56,373 nucleotides of DNA from an uncultured Lachnospiraceae bacterium. GTDB taxonomy: Bacteria; Bacillota; Clostridia; Lachnospirales; Lachnospiraceae. Both the position numbers and the translations under genes were made by a program. Below the pieces are notes generated by a model that did no database searches, was not told where the DNA came from, and saw only the letters and a list, made by a program, of their open reading frames with translations. Shown here in pieces: positions 16,885 to 25,061 of this stretch. How positions within the stretch are numbered: the stretch's first letter is position 1; each line of letters starts with the position of its first letter. The stretch lies in assembly GCA_947174495.1 (NCBI GenBank), contig CAMWJC010000012.1, forward strand, positions 1-56,373, written 5' to 3'.

Positions 16885-18288
16885 ATGATGAGATCATTAT
16901 TTTCTGGTGTAGCAGGTCTTCGGACACACCAGACCAGGATGGACGTTATTGGTAACAACATTGCAAACGTAAACACTACATCTTATAAGTCACAGTCCAT
17001 GACGTTCAGTGACTTGATGTATCAGACCACGCAGGCAGCATCCGGTGCCAATGCAGCAACCGGAGTAGGCGGTATCAACGCAAGACAGATCGGTCTCGGT
17101 GCTAAAACCAGTGCCATTAAAACTGCAATTTCACAGCCCGGTTCCTATCAGACAACTAATGATGGTTTTGACCTGATGATTACCGGAGATGCATTCTTTA
17201 TTGTTGGAAATGGTACAGTTTCCCAAAAGCAGTTCACCAGAGACGGTTCTTTCTATATTGATGGAGCAGGCAACCTTGCGATGACCAGTACCGGTTATAA
17301 TGTATTTGGCTGGGGAGTAGATCCCATGGACCCAACTTCCATTAAGCAGGATACGGTACAGCCGCTTCGTCTGATGATACCGGAGAATATGGTATCCTCT
17401 CCGGAAGCAACCACGCGTGCAACGGTAGGCGGTGTAGTGGATAAATTTGATACCGATGTAACCGGTTCCGGAAGAGTTATGGATCTGGAGTTTTATGATA
17501 ATGAAGGTTATAAGTACACGGCAAGATTGAACGTTAAAGCAAAAGATGTTGATAATGGTGAGTATACAGTTGAACTTGTGCATATCATGGATTCGAAGGG
17601 CAGTAGGTATAGAGCTGATGGTAAAACACTTTTGACTGAGGGAGCTACGTTTGGTGGTAAAGCGGCAGGTCAGCCGGTTGATTTGAAATATGATAAGGGA
17701 ACCGGAAAATTCCAATATGTAGGCGCTGATGGTAATTCAACAGTTGAGCTTGCGTTTACAGGAGAGGGTAATGAACATTTTATTCCTGTTATTCCTAATG
17801 AACCCGATACTAAAAGCATAACGATTGACTTTTCCAATACATCCAATTACAATGCCAGTGGTGTTTCCACTATGAGCGTTGAAAAGGGTGGTCAGGGCAC
17901 AAACGGCGTTGTGGGAACAGGACGTGCGATGGGTGAACTTAGCGGTTTCAATATTCAGAAGGATGGTAAGATTTACGCAACCTATGATAATGGTCAGGAG
18001 AAGCTGCTTGGACAGATTGCAGTGGCAACTTTTGCCAATCCTTCCGGTCTTTCCAAGGAAGGTGACAATCTGTACACAGCAACCATGAACTCTGGTGAGT
18101 TTAATGGAATTGGGGAAGATATTTCCAAGAGTGGTTACATGACCTCCGGCGTACTGGAGATGAGTAACGTAGACCTGGCTGCAGAGTTTACAGAGATGAT
18201 CACTACCCAGAGAGGTTTCCAGGCAAACAGCCGTATTATCACGGTTTCAGATACATTGCTTGAGGAACTTACCAATCTGAAGAGATAA
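16885..18288 (+). CDS. flgE: Flagellar hook protein FlgE
   Basis: FlgE polymerises into the hook, the universal joint of the flagellum. The 467-residue protein has the axial-protein N-terminus MMRSLFSGVAGLRTHQTRMD with GNNIANVNTTSYKSQ, internal FlgE domains (DLMITGDAFFIV, FTRDGSFYIDGAGNLAMTST) and the C-terminal signature NVDLAAEFTEMITTQRGFQA, then NSRIITVSDTLLEEL. The strong Shine-Dalgarno taaggaggt precedes ATG 16885; Met2 is a possible alternative start. It is followed by a stem-loop and a tandem repeat array before flbD. Confidence 0.96.
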   Translation: MMRSLFSGVAGLRTHQTRMDVIGNNIANVNTTSYKSQSMTFSDLMYQTTQAASGANAATGVGGINARQIGLGAKTSAIKTAISQPGSYQTTNDGFDLMITGDAFFIVGNGTVSQKQFTRDGSFYIDGAGNLAMTSTGYNVFGWGVDPMDPTSIKQDTVQPLRLMIPENMVSSPEATTRATVGGVVDKFDTDVTGSGRVMDLEFYDNEGYKYTARLNVKAKDVDNGEYTVELVHIMDSKGSRYRADGKTLLTEGATFGGKAAGQPVDLKYDKGTGKFQYVGADGNSTVELAFTGEGNEHFIPVIPNEPDTKSITIDFSNTSNYNASGVSTMSVEKGGQGTNGVVGTGRAMGELSGFNIQKDGKIYATYDNGQEKLLGQIAVATFANPSGLSKEGDNLYTATMNSGEFNGIGEDISKSGYMTSGVLEMSNVDLAAEFTEMITTQRGFQANSRIITVSDTLLEELTNLKR

Positions 18289-18338
18289 TGATTGGTGATT
18301 TTTAAGAAGAATAAAGCTGATATAAGTTCATAAGGCAG

Positions 18339-18365
18339 AGGGAATCCGGGCAGACCGGATTCCCT
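18339..18365 (+). other. Strong stem-loop between flgE and flbD
   Basis: A perfect 11-bp stem AGGGAATCCGG (18339-18349)/CCGGATTCCCT (18355-18365) has a five-base loop. Only three T residues follow, so it is more likely an mRNA-stabilising/processing hairpin or a leaky attenuator than a full terminator. Confidence 0.6.
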
Positions 18366-18380
18366 TTAGCCGTTTCGCCA

Positions 18381-18440
18381 TGCTATAAATAACCATGCTA
18401 TAAATAGCAATGCTATTCATAGCACTGCTATAAATACAGG
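18381..18440 (+). repeat. Four 15-bp tandem repeats, TGCTATAAAT-type, before flbD
   Basis: TGCTATAAAT begins at 18381, 18396 and 18426, with the variant TGCTATTCAT at 18411: an exact 15-base period, four copies. Each TGCTATAAA looks like an extended -10 element (TGnTATAAT), and copies two and three contain the interrupted dyad GCTAT-NN-ATAGC. The array ends 12 bases before the flbD start. Confidence 0.75.
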
Positions 18441-18452
18441 ATGGGAGAAAAT

Positions 18453-18638
18453 ATGATTGAATTGACAAAATTAAACGGGAATAAGATTTTAGTAAACCCG
18501 GATCTGATGGAACTGGTGGAGGAGACACCCGATACGGTGATTGCTTTTACCACCGGAAGAAAAATAATTGTAAAAGAAAGTAGACAAGAGATAAAAAATC
18601 TTGTAAAATCGTATAGAAAGGATATTTTTGCGGATTAA
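18453..18638 (+). CDS. flbD: Small flagellar protein FlbD (SwrD-like)
   Basis: The 61-residue protein belongs to the FlbD/SwrD family, located before motA in many Firmicutes; in Bacillus the homologue raises stator power for swarming. The signature MIELTKLNGNKILVNPDLM and EETPDTVIAFTTGRKIIV, ending in a basic helix, matches closely. ATG 18453 with gggaga upstream is the family start; an in-frame ATG at 18441 lies within the Shine-Dalgarno region. The gene is 20 bases before motA. Confidence 0.92.
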   Translation: MIELTKLNGNKILVNPDLMELVEETPDTVIAFTTGRKIIVKESRQEIKNLVKSYRKDIFAD

Positions 18639-18658
18639 CGTAAAAAAGGGTGGAAGTT

Positions 18659-19453
18659 GTGGATTTAGCGTCGATTTTAGGTGTTCTACTTTGTTTTGCC
18701 ATGTTTGTATATGGCGTTATTGACAATGCTGGTATTGCTAACGTAGATCGTTATCTGGATTTCCCATCGGCAATTATTACTTTTGGAGGTGCATTTTTTG
18801 CAATCCTGGCATCGAATTCTCTTGCAGATTATATAGGAGGTTTGAAAAGCATTATGCTTATTTTCAAATCCTCTGCTTCAGATGTGAAAGGGATGATTCA
18901 GAAAATTATTGAGCTGTCAAATGTTGCCAGAAAGGAAGGTCTTCTTTCTCTGGAAGAGGCGGCTGGTGATCTGGACGATGAGTTCATGAAAAAGGGTATC
19001 CTTCTGATCGTGGATGGTACAGATCCGGAGCTTGTCCGGGGAATTATGGAGACAGAGTTGGTCAGCATCGAAGACAGGCACAGTACCAGGATTAAATTCT
19101 GGGAGGACTTGGGATCTATGGGTCCTGCCTGGGGTATGATCGGTACACTGGTAGGTCTGGTAAACATGCTTTACGAGATGGATGATCCTTCCAGTATCGG
19201 CCCTTCCATGGCAGTTGCACTGATTACGACCCTGTATGGTTCCTTGCTTGCAAACTGGATCTGTGCACCGGTTGCGGCCAAGTTGAAGTCAAATAACGCC
19301 AACGAGATTCTGGTGAAATCGATTATGATTGAAGGTCTTTTGTCCATTCAGGCAGGAGAAAATCCCAGAGTCATAGAAGAAAAACTGAAATCCTTCCTGG
19401 CGCCCAAAGATCGGGTAAGCGCAGGTGACGGAGGTGAAGAAGAGAATGGCTAA
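18659..19453 (+). CDS. motA: Flagellar stator protein MotA
   Basis: MotA forms the stator ring around the MotB dimer and couples ion flow to rotation. The 264-residue protein begins MDLASILGVLLCFAMFVYGV, with four membrane helices, the cytoplasmic loop with charged residues, and the family segment EDLGSMGPAWGMIGTLVGLV. GTG 18659 (Shine-Dalgarno agggtgg) gives the conserved N-terminus; GTG 18650 adds three residues and lies too close to the Shine-Dalgarno. It overlaps motB by 8 bases. Confidence 0.96.
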   Translation: MDLASILGVLLCFAMFVYGVIDNAGIANVDRYLDFPSAIITFGGAFFAILASNSLADYIGGLKSIMLIFKSSASDVKGMIQKIIELSNVARKEGLLSLEEAAGDLDDEFMKKGILLIVDGTDPELVRGIMETELVSIEDRHSTRIKFWEDLGSMGPAWGMIGTLVGLVNMLYEMDDPSSIGPSMAVALITTLYGSLLANWICAPVAAKLKSNNANEILVKSIMIEGLLSIQAGENPRVIEEKLKSFLAPKDRVSAGDGGEEENG

Positions 19454-20252
19454 AAGGAAACCGCCCGAGCCGCCCCCAGGCGCTCCGGCATGGCAGGCTA
19501 CCTTTGCGGATCTGATGAACCTGCTTCTTTGCTTTTTCGTTATGCTTTTTTCTATGTCTAGCATTGATGCACAGAAGTTTGAACTTATGGCGGCATCTTT
19601 TAATCAGACCTTCAGCATTTTTGAGGCTGGCGCAACGGCTATTGGTGAAGGAGTGTTGATTAGTAACGGTGTAAGCCAACTTAATGAGTTGGATAATTAT
19701 ATTAACAGCACAGGAAAAGATAATGATGGTGATACGATCCCGGAGAACCTGGAATCCGCTACGCAGATTATGGAGGAAGCTAAGTTAAAGGAATCGGAGG
19801 AACTTGCAGAAAAAATTGAAGAAGCATTAAATGAAAAGAAGCTTGACAAGGAAATTGATATAGAATTTACGGCGCAGTATGTGCAGCTTACTTTAAACGG
19901 TGCTCTGCTTTTTGATTCGGGAAGTGTTGTGATTAAAGAGGAAGCGATGCCCCTAATGAATCAGCTTGGAATTATTCTTGAAAGGTTTTCGGAAGGAACC
20001 ATCGAGATTGAGGGGCATACGGATAACGTACCCATGTCAGGGGCAAAATACTCCAACAACGACGAACTTAGCAGCGGGCGTGCTCTTTCCGTGTTTTACT
20101 ATCTTGAGCAGAATACATTGTTAGACATGGGAAGGATTAAGCACTCCGGAAGAGGCGAGTATGTACCAATAGCGGATAACTCTACAGAAGAAGGAAGAGC
20201 CAAAAACAGGCGTGTAGAGATTAAAGTATATAATTCACTGAGTTCATATTAA
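19446..20252 (+). CDS. motB: Flagellar stator protein MotB
   Basis: MotB anchors the stator to peptidoglycan and supplies the ion-binding Asp. The 268-residue protein has a Pro-rich N-terminus (PPEPPPGAP), a membrane helix with the essential Asp in TFADLMNLLLCFFVM (Asp22) and a C-terminal OmpA-like domain (about 135-265) with IEIEGHTDNVPMSG and RALSVFYYLEQ. ATG 19446 follows ggaggtga by eight bases, inside motA. A Glu-rich linker lies around residues 95-135. Confidence 0.96.
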   Translation: MAKRKPPEPPPGAPAWQATFADLMNLLLCFFVMLFSMSSIDAQKFELMAASFNQTFSIFEAGATAIGEGVLISNGVSQLNELDNYINSTGKDNDGDTIPENLESATQIMEEAKLKESEELAEKIEEALNEKKLDKEIDIEFTAQYVQLTLNGALLFDSGSVVIKEEAMPLMNQLGIILERFSEGTIEIEGHTDNVPMSGAKYSNNDELSSGRALSVFYYLEQNTLLDMGRIKHSGRGEYVPIADNSTEEGRAKNRRVEIKVYNSLSSY

Positions 20253-20283
20253 AAATTACAGACTGAGAGAATGGAGATTCATT

Positions 20284-20817
20284 ATGAAAAAAAATCTGAT
20301 TTCGATTATAATTTTGGCACTGTTAATTATTAATATTGTTCTTACGGCCATTATGATGTTCAGCATAATCAGTACTAACAAAAAGACAGCATCGTTGGTA
20401 ACGAATATTGCAGCGGCGATTAGCCTTGATTTAGGGACTGAGGAGGAAGAGGTAAAGGAAGTAGTATCTATGGAAGATACCACGACTTATACCATTGCTG
20501 ACATGACTATTCCTTTTAAGAAATCCCAAGTGACAGATGCAGATGGCAACCCACAGGATGTTAAGGATCATTTTGCTTTGATTTCTGTAACATTTTCTAT
20601 GAACAGCAAACATAAGGACTATAAGAATTATGGAGAAGATATGACTTCCAGGGAGGAACTTATTAAGGGTAAGATTTTTGAGGTAGTCAATCAGCGCACG
20701 ATGGAGGAGGCTCAGGCGGATACAGAAGCTATCAGGCTGGATATCCTCAAGAAGATTCAGGAACTGTTTGGATCAGATTTCATTTTTGATGCGACAATCA
20801 GAGTAATATATCAGTAA
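20284..20817 (+). CDS. fliL: Flagellar basal body-associated protein FliL
   Basis: FliL is a single-pass membrane protein that surrounds and supports the stator. The 177-residue product has an N-terminal membrane helix (about 5-28), an Ala/Glu linker and an extracytoplasmic domain ending with the FliL-type strand FIFDATIRVIYQ. The domain contains the segment VKDHFALISVTFSM. It sits between motB and fliM, the usual place. Overall conservation is low but topology, length and context agree. Confidence 0.88.
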   Translation: MKKNLISIIILALLIINIVLTAIMMFSIISTNKKTASLVTNIAAAISLDLGTEEEEVKEVVSMEDTTTYTIADMTIPFKKSQVTDADGNPQDVKDHFALISVTFSMNSKHKDYKNYGEDMTSREELIKGKIFEVVNQRTMEEAQADTEAIRLDILKKIQELFGSDFIFDATIRVIYQ

Positions 20818-20871
20818 GCGTACACGAGTACCGGACGACGGTGATTATACGCAGCGAAGGAGGTGAAACTC

Positions 20872-21852
20872 GTGGGCGAGGTATTATCTCAAAGTGAGAT
20901 AGATAATTTGCTTGCCGCATTAAGCAGCGGTGAGCTGGATGTGGATCAGATGCAGGATCAGGCAGAAAAGCAGGTTAAGGATTATGATTTTAAGAGACCG
21001 GCGAAGTTTTCAAAAGAGCATCTGCGAACACTGGAAATTATTTTTGAACATTACGGGCGATTGATATCCACCAATCTTCCGGTGTATCTTCGAAAGAATA
21101 TACAGGTATCGGTTTTAAGCTCCGAGACCGTTACTTTTTCCGAGTTTACCAATGCACTTGCCAATCCGGTTATTTTGGGGATTGTAGATTTTAGACCATT
21201 GCCTGGGAATATTATTATAGAGCTTTCTTCCAATCTTGGGTTTGCTATGATTGACCGCATGTTGGGAGGCCAGGGGCTGCCGCTTGAAAAGAGCAGGGAT
21301 TTTTCAGAAATTGAAATGTCAATTTTGCAGAAGATGATGATTGTTTGTATGCAGCTTATGCGGGAACCATGGAAGACAGTAATTGATATTGATCCTGTGA
21401 TGGACCGGATTGAAACTAATGCACAGTTTGCACAGGTGATAGCCCCCAGTGATATGATAGCGATCGTTTCTATGAGTCTGAAGATCGGAGATGCGGAAGG
21501 TCTTTTAAACATCTGCCTCCCGTATTTTACGGTAGAAGATATAATGGATAAGTTAAATACTAAGTACTGGTATTCAACGATGCAGAAAAGTGATAAGATA
21601 GATTATGAGGAGCATATAGAATCCCTTATTAAGAGAGTCGATGTACCGGTGAAAGCCGTTCTCGGTAGAAATCAGGTATCTGTCAATGATTTCCTGAATC
21701 TTCAGGTGGGTGACATAATCAGATTAGATACGAGAGTGGATTCGGAAATGGATATTTTTGTAGGCAATATCAGAAAATTTACAGCACTTCCGGGTTCCAG
21801 CAAGGATAATTATGCTGTACGGCTGACTACGGTAATCAGAGAGGAGGAGTAA
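20872..21852 (+). CDS. fliM: Flagellar motor switch protein FliM
   Basis: FliM is the C-ring subunit that receives CheY-P. From GTG 20872 the product has 326 residues. It opens with the CheY-binding peptide VLSQSEIDNLLAALSSG, has a CheC-like middle domain (NLPVYLRKNIQVSVLSSETV, LGFAMIDRMLGGQG) and a C-terminal SpoA domain (VGDIIRLDTRVDSEMDIFVG). The Shine-Dalgarno ggaggtga lies five bases before GTG 20872; the in-frame GTG at 20863 is part of that Shine-Dalgarno. The stop is followed after four bases by fliY. Confidence 0.97.
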   Translation: MGEVLSQSEIDNLLAALSSGELDVDQMQDQAEKQVKDYDFKRPAKFSKEHLRTLEIIFEHYGRLISTNLPVYLRKNIQVSVLSSETVTFSEFTNALANPVILGIVDFRPLPGNIIIELSSNLGFAMIDRMLGGQGLPLEKSRDFSEIEMSILQKMMIVCMQLMREPWKTVIDIDPVMDRIETNAQFAQVIAPSDMIAIVSMSLKIGDAEGLLNICLPYFTVEDIMDKLNTKYWYSTMQKSDKIDYEEHIESLIKRVDVPVKAVLGRNQVSVNDFLNLQVGDIIRLDTRVDSEMDIFVGNIRKFTALPGSSKDNYAVRLTTVIREEE

Positions 21853-21856
21853 GGTC

Positions 21857-23101
21857 ATGGACGGTATGCTGTCACAGGACGAAATAAATGCGTTGTTAAA
21901 CGGCATGGACGTATCTGGAGGATCAGGGACAGAACAGCCCGCCGAAGCGCCGGCGCCAGCACAGGCATCGGCAATTGATGAGAGTTTGCTAACTTCAGAT
22001 GAAAGAGATGCCGTTGGAGAGATAGCAAATATCAGCATGGGATCTTCAGCAACTACGTTGTATTCGCTGGTAAATCATAAGGTAGATATAACCATTCCGG
22101 AGGTTTCTCTGGCCAGGTGGGAAGATGTAGTAGGTGATTACGAAAGGCCTTGTGTTTTTATTCAGATTAAGTATACGGCGGGGCTTGATGGTTCCAATAT
22201 CATGGTTCTTAAGGAACATGATGTAAAGGTTATTACGGATCTTATGATGGGAGGAGATGGAAGTAATACCGATGGCGAACTGGGAGAATTACATCTCAGC
22301 GCTATTTCAGAGGCGATGAATCAGATGATGGGTTCTGCTGCGACTTCCATGTCTACGCTGCTTGGAAAGATGATTGATATCAGTCCCCCGGAGGCAAGTC
22401 TGGTTGACTTAAATGAATTCAAAAGTGGTGGAGAAATTGCTTCTTTTCTGGAAGGGACATTTGTCAAAATTGCATTCCGCATGCAGATTGACGAGCTGGT
22501 AGACAGTACTATCATGCAGCTTTATACCATAGATTTTGCAAAGAGTTTGTATGGTACTTTTATTTCTCAAAATGCACCGGCACCGGAGCCCGCGCCAACA
22601 CCGGCTCCAGCTCCAACTCCAACACCTGCACCCTATACACCGCCACAGGTGGAAATGCCTGCTCCGCAGCCTGATATGCAAGGCGGTATGCAGATGGGGA
22701 TGCCCATGATGAATGGTATGCAGATGGGAATGCCTATGATGAACGGTATGCAGATGGGAATGCCTATGATGAATGGCATGCAGATGCAGCCTCAGATGAA
22801 CATGCAGAATATGAATATTCAGCCTGCACAGTTCCAGAATTTTTCCGGTAATACGGCTATGGCGGGAGATGAGAATATCGGATTAATCCGAGATGTGCCT
22901 CTCGAAGTGACGGTGGAACTGGGAAGAACTAAAAAATCTATTGCAGAAATACTGGACTTCGCACCGGGAACAATTATAGAGCTTGACAAGATAGCCGGTG
23001 AACCAATAGATGTGCTCGTAAACGGAAAATTCGTGGCAAAAGGTGAAGTTGTTGTCATAGAAGAAAGTTTTGGAGTTCGTGTAACTGAAATTGTAAAATA
23101 A
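21857..23101 (+). CDS. fliY: Flagellar motor switch phosphatase FliY (FliN-type SpoA domain plus CheC-type phosphatase)
   Basis: FliY is a C-ring component that dephosphorylates CheY-P. The 414-residue protein has an N-terminal CheY-binding-like peptide (MDGMLSQDEINALLNGM), a two-lobed CheC-type domain (about 45-235) with both ExxN active sites preserved (AVGEIANISMG and AISEAMNQMMG), a long Pro/Ala then Met-rich linker, and a C-terminal FliN/SpoA domain (about 338-414: LEVTVELGRTKKSIAEIL). The linker contains three exact-length repeats of ten residues, NGMQMGMPMM. No separate fliN is visible in the window, so this is probably the sole FliN-type subunit. Confidence 0.95.
   Translation: MDGMLSQDEINALLNGMDVSGGSGTEQPAEAPAPAQASAIDESLLTSDERDAVGEIANISMGSSATTLYSLVNHKVDITIPEVSLARWEDVVGDYERPCVFIQIKYTAGLDGSNIMVLKEHDVKVITDLMMGGDGSNTDGELGELHLSAISEAMNQMMGSAATSMSTLLGKMIDISPPEASLVDLNEFKSGGEIASFLEGTFVKIAFRMQIDELVDSTIMQLYTIDFAKSLYGTFISQNAPAPEPAPTPAPAPTPTPAPYTPPQVEMPAPQPDMQGGMQMGMPMMNGMQMGMPMMNGMQMGMPMMNGMQMQPQMNMQNMNIQPAQFQNFSGNTAMAGDENIGLIRDVPLEVTVELGRTKKSIAEILDFAPGTIIELDKIAGEPIDVLVNGKFVAKGEVVVIEESFGVRVTEIVK
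22685..22786 (+). repeat. 30-bp in-frame tandem repeats in fliY
   Basis: Three full 30-bp units start at 22685, 22715 and 22745, plus a 12-bp partial at 22775, encoding repeated GMQMGMPMMN. Copies two and three are almost identical, a sign of recent slippage. Confidence 0.85.
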
Positions 23102-23119
23102 AAGTTAGGAGAAGAAGAC

Positions 23120-23482
23120 ATGGCAAAAAATATTTTAGTAGTTGATGATGCAGCATTTATGCGTATGATGATCAAGGATATTCTGACCAAGAATGGCTAC
23201 AATGTAGTAGGAGAGGCAGAAAACGGAGCAAAGGCTTTTGAAAGGTATAACGAGCTTAAGCCTGATCTGGTGCTGATGGATATTACCATGCCTGAGGTAG
23301 ATGGAATTGCGGCTCTTAAGAATATCAAGGGGGCTGATCCGGGAGCAATGGTTATCATGTGTTCTGCTATGGGACAGCAGGCAATGGTTATTGAGGCGAT
23401 TCAGGCAGGCGCAAAAGATTTCATCGTAAAGCCTTTCCAGCCTGACCGTGTTTTGGAAGCCGTAAAGAAAGTTGTAGGCTGA
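23120..23482 (+). CDS. cheY: Chemotaxis response regulator CheY
   Basis: This 120-residue single-domain receiver is phosphorylated by CheA and acts on FliM. The acidic pocket (Asp9, Asp10), phospho-acceptor Asp54 (LVLMDITMPEVDG), Ser82 and Lys104 (IVKPF) are all in place. There is no output domain. The placement between fliY and fliO is typical of Firmicute operons. Dephosphorylation is probably by FliY and CheC, both encoded here. Confidence 0.95.
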   Translation: MAKNILVVDDAAFMRMMIKDILTKNGYNVVGEAENGAKAFERYNELKPDLVLMDITMPEVDGIAALKNIKGADPGAMVIMCSAMGQQAMVIEAIQAGAKDFIVKPFQPDRVLEAVKKVVG

Positions 23483-23483
23483 T

Positions 23484-23852
23484 ATGCTTCTTACGATCAC
23501 GACCAGAACGGACAGTTATATTCAATTTATGACAGTTCTTATTCTATTTGTAGTCATACTGACGATTACCTATCTGGTTACCAGATGGATTGCGAAGGTT
23601 CAAAAGGAAAGAGTTGGAACCGGTAATCTAGAGGTGATTGAAACTTGTAGAATTACACAGAATAAGTATGTTCAAATTCTCCGTGCAGGAGAAAAATATC
23701 TGGTTATTGCAGTGGGCAAAGATGAAATCCACATGTTGTCAGAATTGTCTGAGAATGAACTGGTATTTCGGGAGGAAACACAAGGGCAAGTGCCAGATTT
23801 TGCAGGGGTTTTGGAACGGGTCAGGAAGTTAAAGGAAAAAGAGAAAGACTAA
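23484..23852 (+). CDS. fliO: Flagellar biosynthesis protein FliO
   Basis: FliO helps assemble the FliP pore of the export gate. The 122-residue product has one membrane helix (about 13-35) and a small cytoplasmic beta domain with LEVIETCRITQNKYVQILRA and EKYLVIAVGKDEI, the FliO/FliZ family pattern. It begins one base after the cheY stop and is followed by fliP, the expected order. Confidence 0.88.
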   Translation: MLLTITTRTDSYIQFMTVLILFVVILTITYLVTRWIAKVQKERVGTGNLEVIETCRITQNKYVQILRAGEKYLVIAVGKDEIHMLSELSENELVFREETQGQVPDFAGVLERVRKLKEKEKD

Positions 23853-23865
23853 GGGAAAAGGCAAT

Positions 23866-24735
23866 ATGAAGAATAAATTTGCCGGTAAAAAGATAATAAG
23901 AATGATATGCCTGCTGATGACGGTGGGCATATTGTGTATTATTCCCAGGTTAAATGTTTATGCGACAGTTGATGAGGGAAACACAGGCGAAAGGGATACA
24001 ACGACGGTTGTAAACGAGCCGGGAAGCGCCGAAAGTGGAGAAGACCTTTTGGATTTGAACATCGCCAATGCCCTTACTATCACCCAGAGTGGAGATAACG
24101 GACAGGTAAACGGAACGCTTCGAATTTTGATTACACTGACGCTGATTTCACTTGCGCCGACGCTGCTGATCATGCTTACCTCGTTTACCAGAATTATTAT
24201 TGTGCTTCATTTCACCAGAGCGGCCCTTAATACTCAAACTGCGCCGCCTAATCAGGTTTTGATGGGGCTGGCATTGTTTCTTACTTTTTTTATCATGCGT
24301 CCGACACTGACTCAGATTTATGATGAGGCAGTTGTGCCTATGGAAGAAGGAACCATTACGCAGGAGGAGTTTTTTGAAAAAGGCATAAAGCCTCTGCGTC
24401 AGTTCATGTATGGTCAGACACAGACCAAGGATGTGAGATTGTTTCTGGAGATTAGCGGTGATGAATGGGAAAGCGGCTCACTGGATGATATACCGCTGAC
24501 GGTCCTGGTGCCAGCATTTATTATAGGCGAATTGCGTATGGCATTTATTATTGGATTTATCATTTATATACCGTTTATTGTAATTGATATGGTGGTATCC
24601 TCCACCCTGATGAGTATGGGTATGATGATGCTGCCGCCAACAACGATTTCCATGCCGTTTAAGATCTTACTGTTTGTGCTTGCGGACGGATGGAATCTGA
24701 TTATTGCCAATTTGGTAGGTACGTTTTTCCAGTAG
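23866..24735 (+). CDS. fliP: Flagellar export gate protein FliP
   Basis: FliP forms the core pore of the flagellar type III export gate. The 289-residue protein has a signal peptide (about 1-32, ending near VYA), a variable acidic segment and the conserved four-helix FliP core. The core includes LTSFTRIIIVLHFTRAALNT, PPNQVLMGLALFLTFFIM, VLVPAFIIGELRMAF and MGMMMLPPTTISMPFKILLF. Length and motifs are normal. Confidence 0.97.
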   Translation: MKNKFAGKKIIRMICLLMTVGILCIIPRLNVYATVDEGNTGERDTTTVVNEPGSAESGEDLLDLNIANALTITQSGDNGQVNGTLRILITLTLISLAPTLLIMLTSFTRIIIVLHFTRAALNTQTAPPNQVLMGLALFLTFFIMRPTLTQIYDEAVVPMEEGTITQEEFFEKGIKPLRQFMYGQTQTKDVRLFLEISGDEWESGSLDDIPLTVLVPAFIIGELRMAFIIGFIIYIPFIVIDMVVSSTLMSMGMMMLPPTTISMPFKILLFVLADGWNLIIANLVGTFFQ

Positions 24736-24785
24736 CTAAACGAAGGATTATTTGATAATCTGTAAACAGGAAAGAAGGGATAAGA

Positions 24786-25055
24786 GTGACAGTTGATGAG
24801 GTAACAGCGATTGCCAGTTCAGCGTTGTATCTGGTGATTAAAGTAGCGGCACCGGTACTGTTGGTGTCACTGATAGTGGGTCTATTGATCAGTATTTTTC
24901 AGACCGTTACTTCCATACAGGAGCAGACCCTGACGTTTGTGCCCAAAATTTTAGCGGTGTTCCTTTCGCTGATTGTTTTGGGAAACTGGATGCTTAGCGA
25001 ATTATCCGGATTCATGGTAACGTTATGGTCTGATTTTGGTCGTTATATAAGGTAG
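24786..25055 (+). CDS. fliQ: Flagellar export gate protein FliQ
   Basis: The 89-residue FliQ forms helical hairpins around the FliP-FliR pore. Two long hydrophobic segments flank the conserved QTVTSIQEQTLTFVPKI motif. The start is GTG 24786 following the purine-rich site gaaaggaag-type sequence upstream. It is followed six bases later by fliR. Confidence 0.95.
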   Translation: MTVDEVTAIASSALYLVIKVAAPVLLVSLIVGLLISIFQTVTSIQEQTLTFVPKILAVFLSLIVLGNWMLSELSGFMVTLWSDFGRYIR

Positions 25056-25061
25056 CGTTTT

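Noticed and set aside
17131..17715. Long minus-strand open frame inside flgE
   Set aside because: It lies wholly opposite a confidently identified gene, has no Shine-Dalgarno and no family resemblance.
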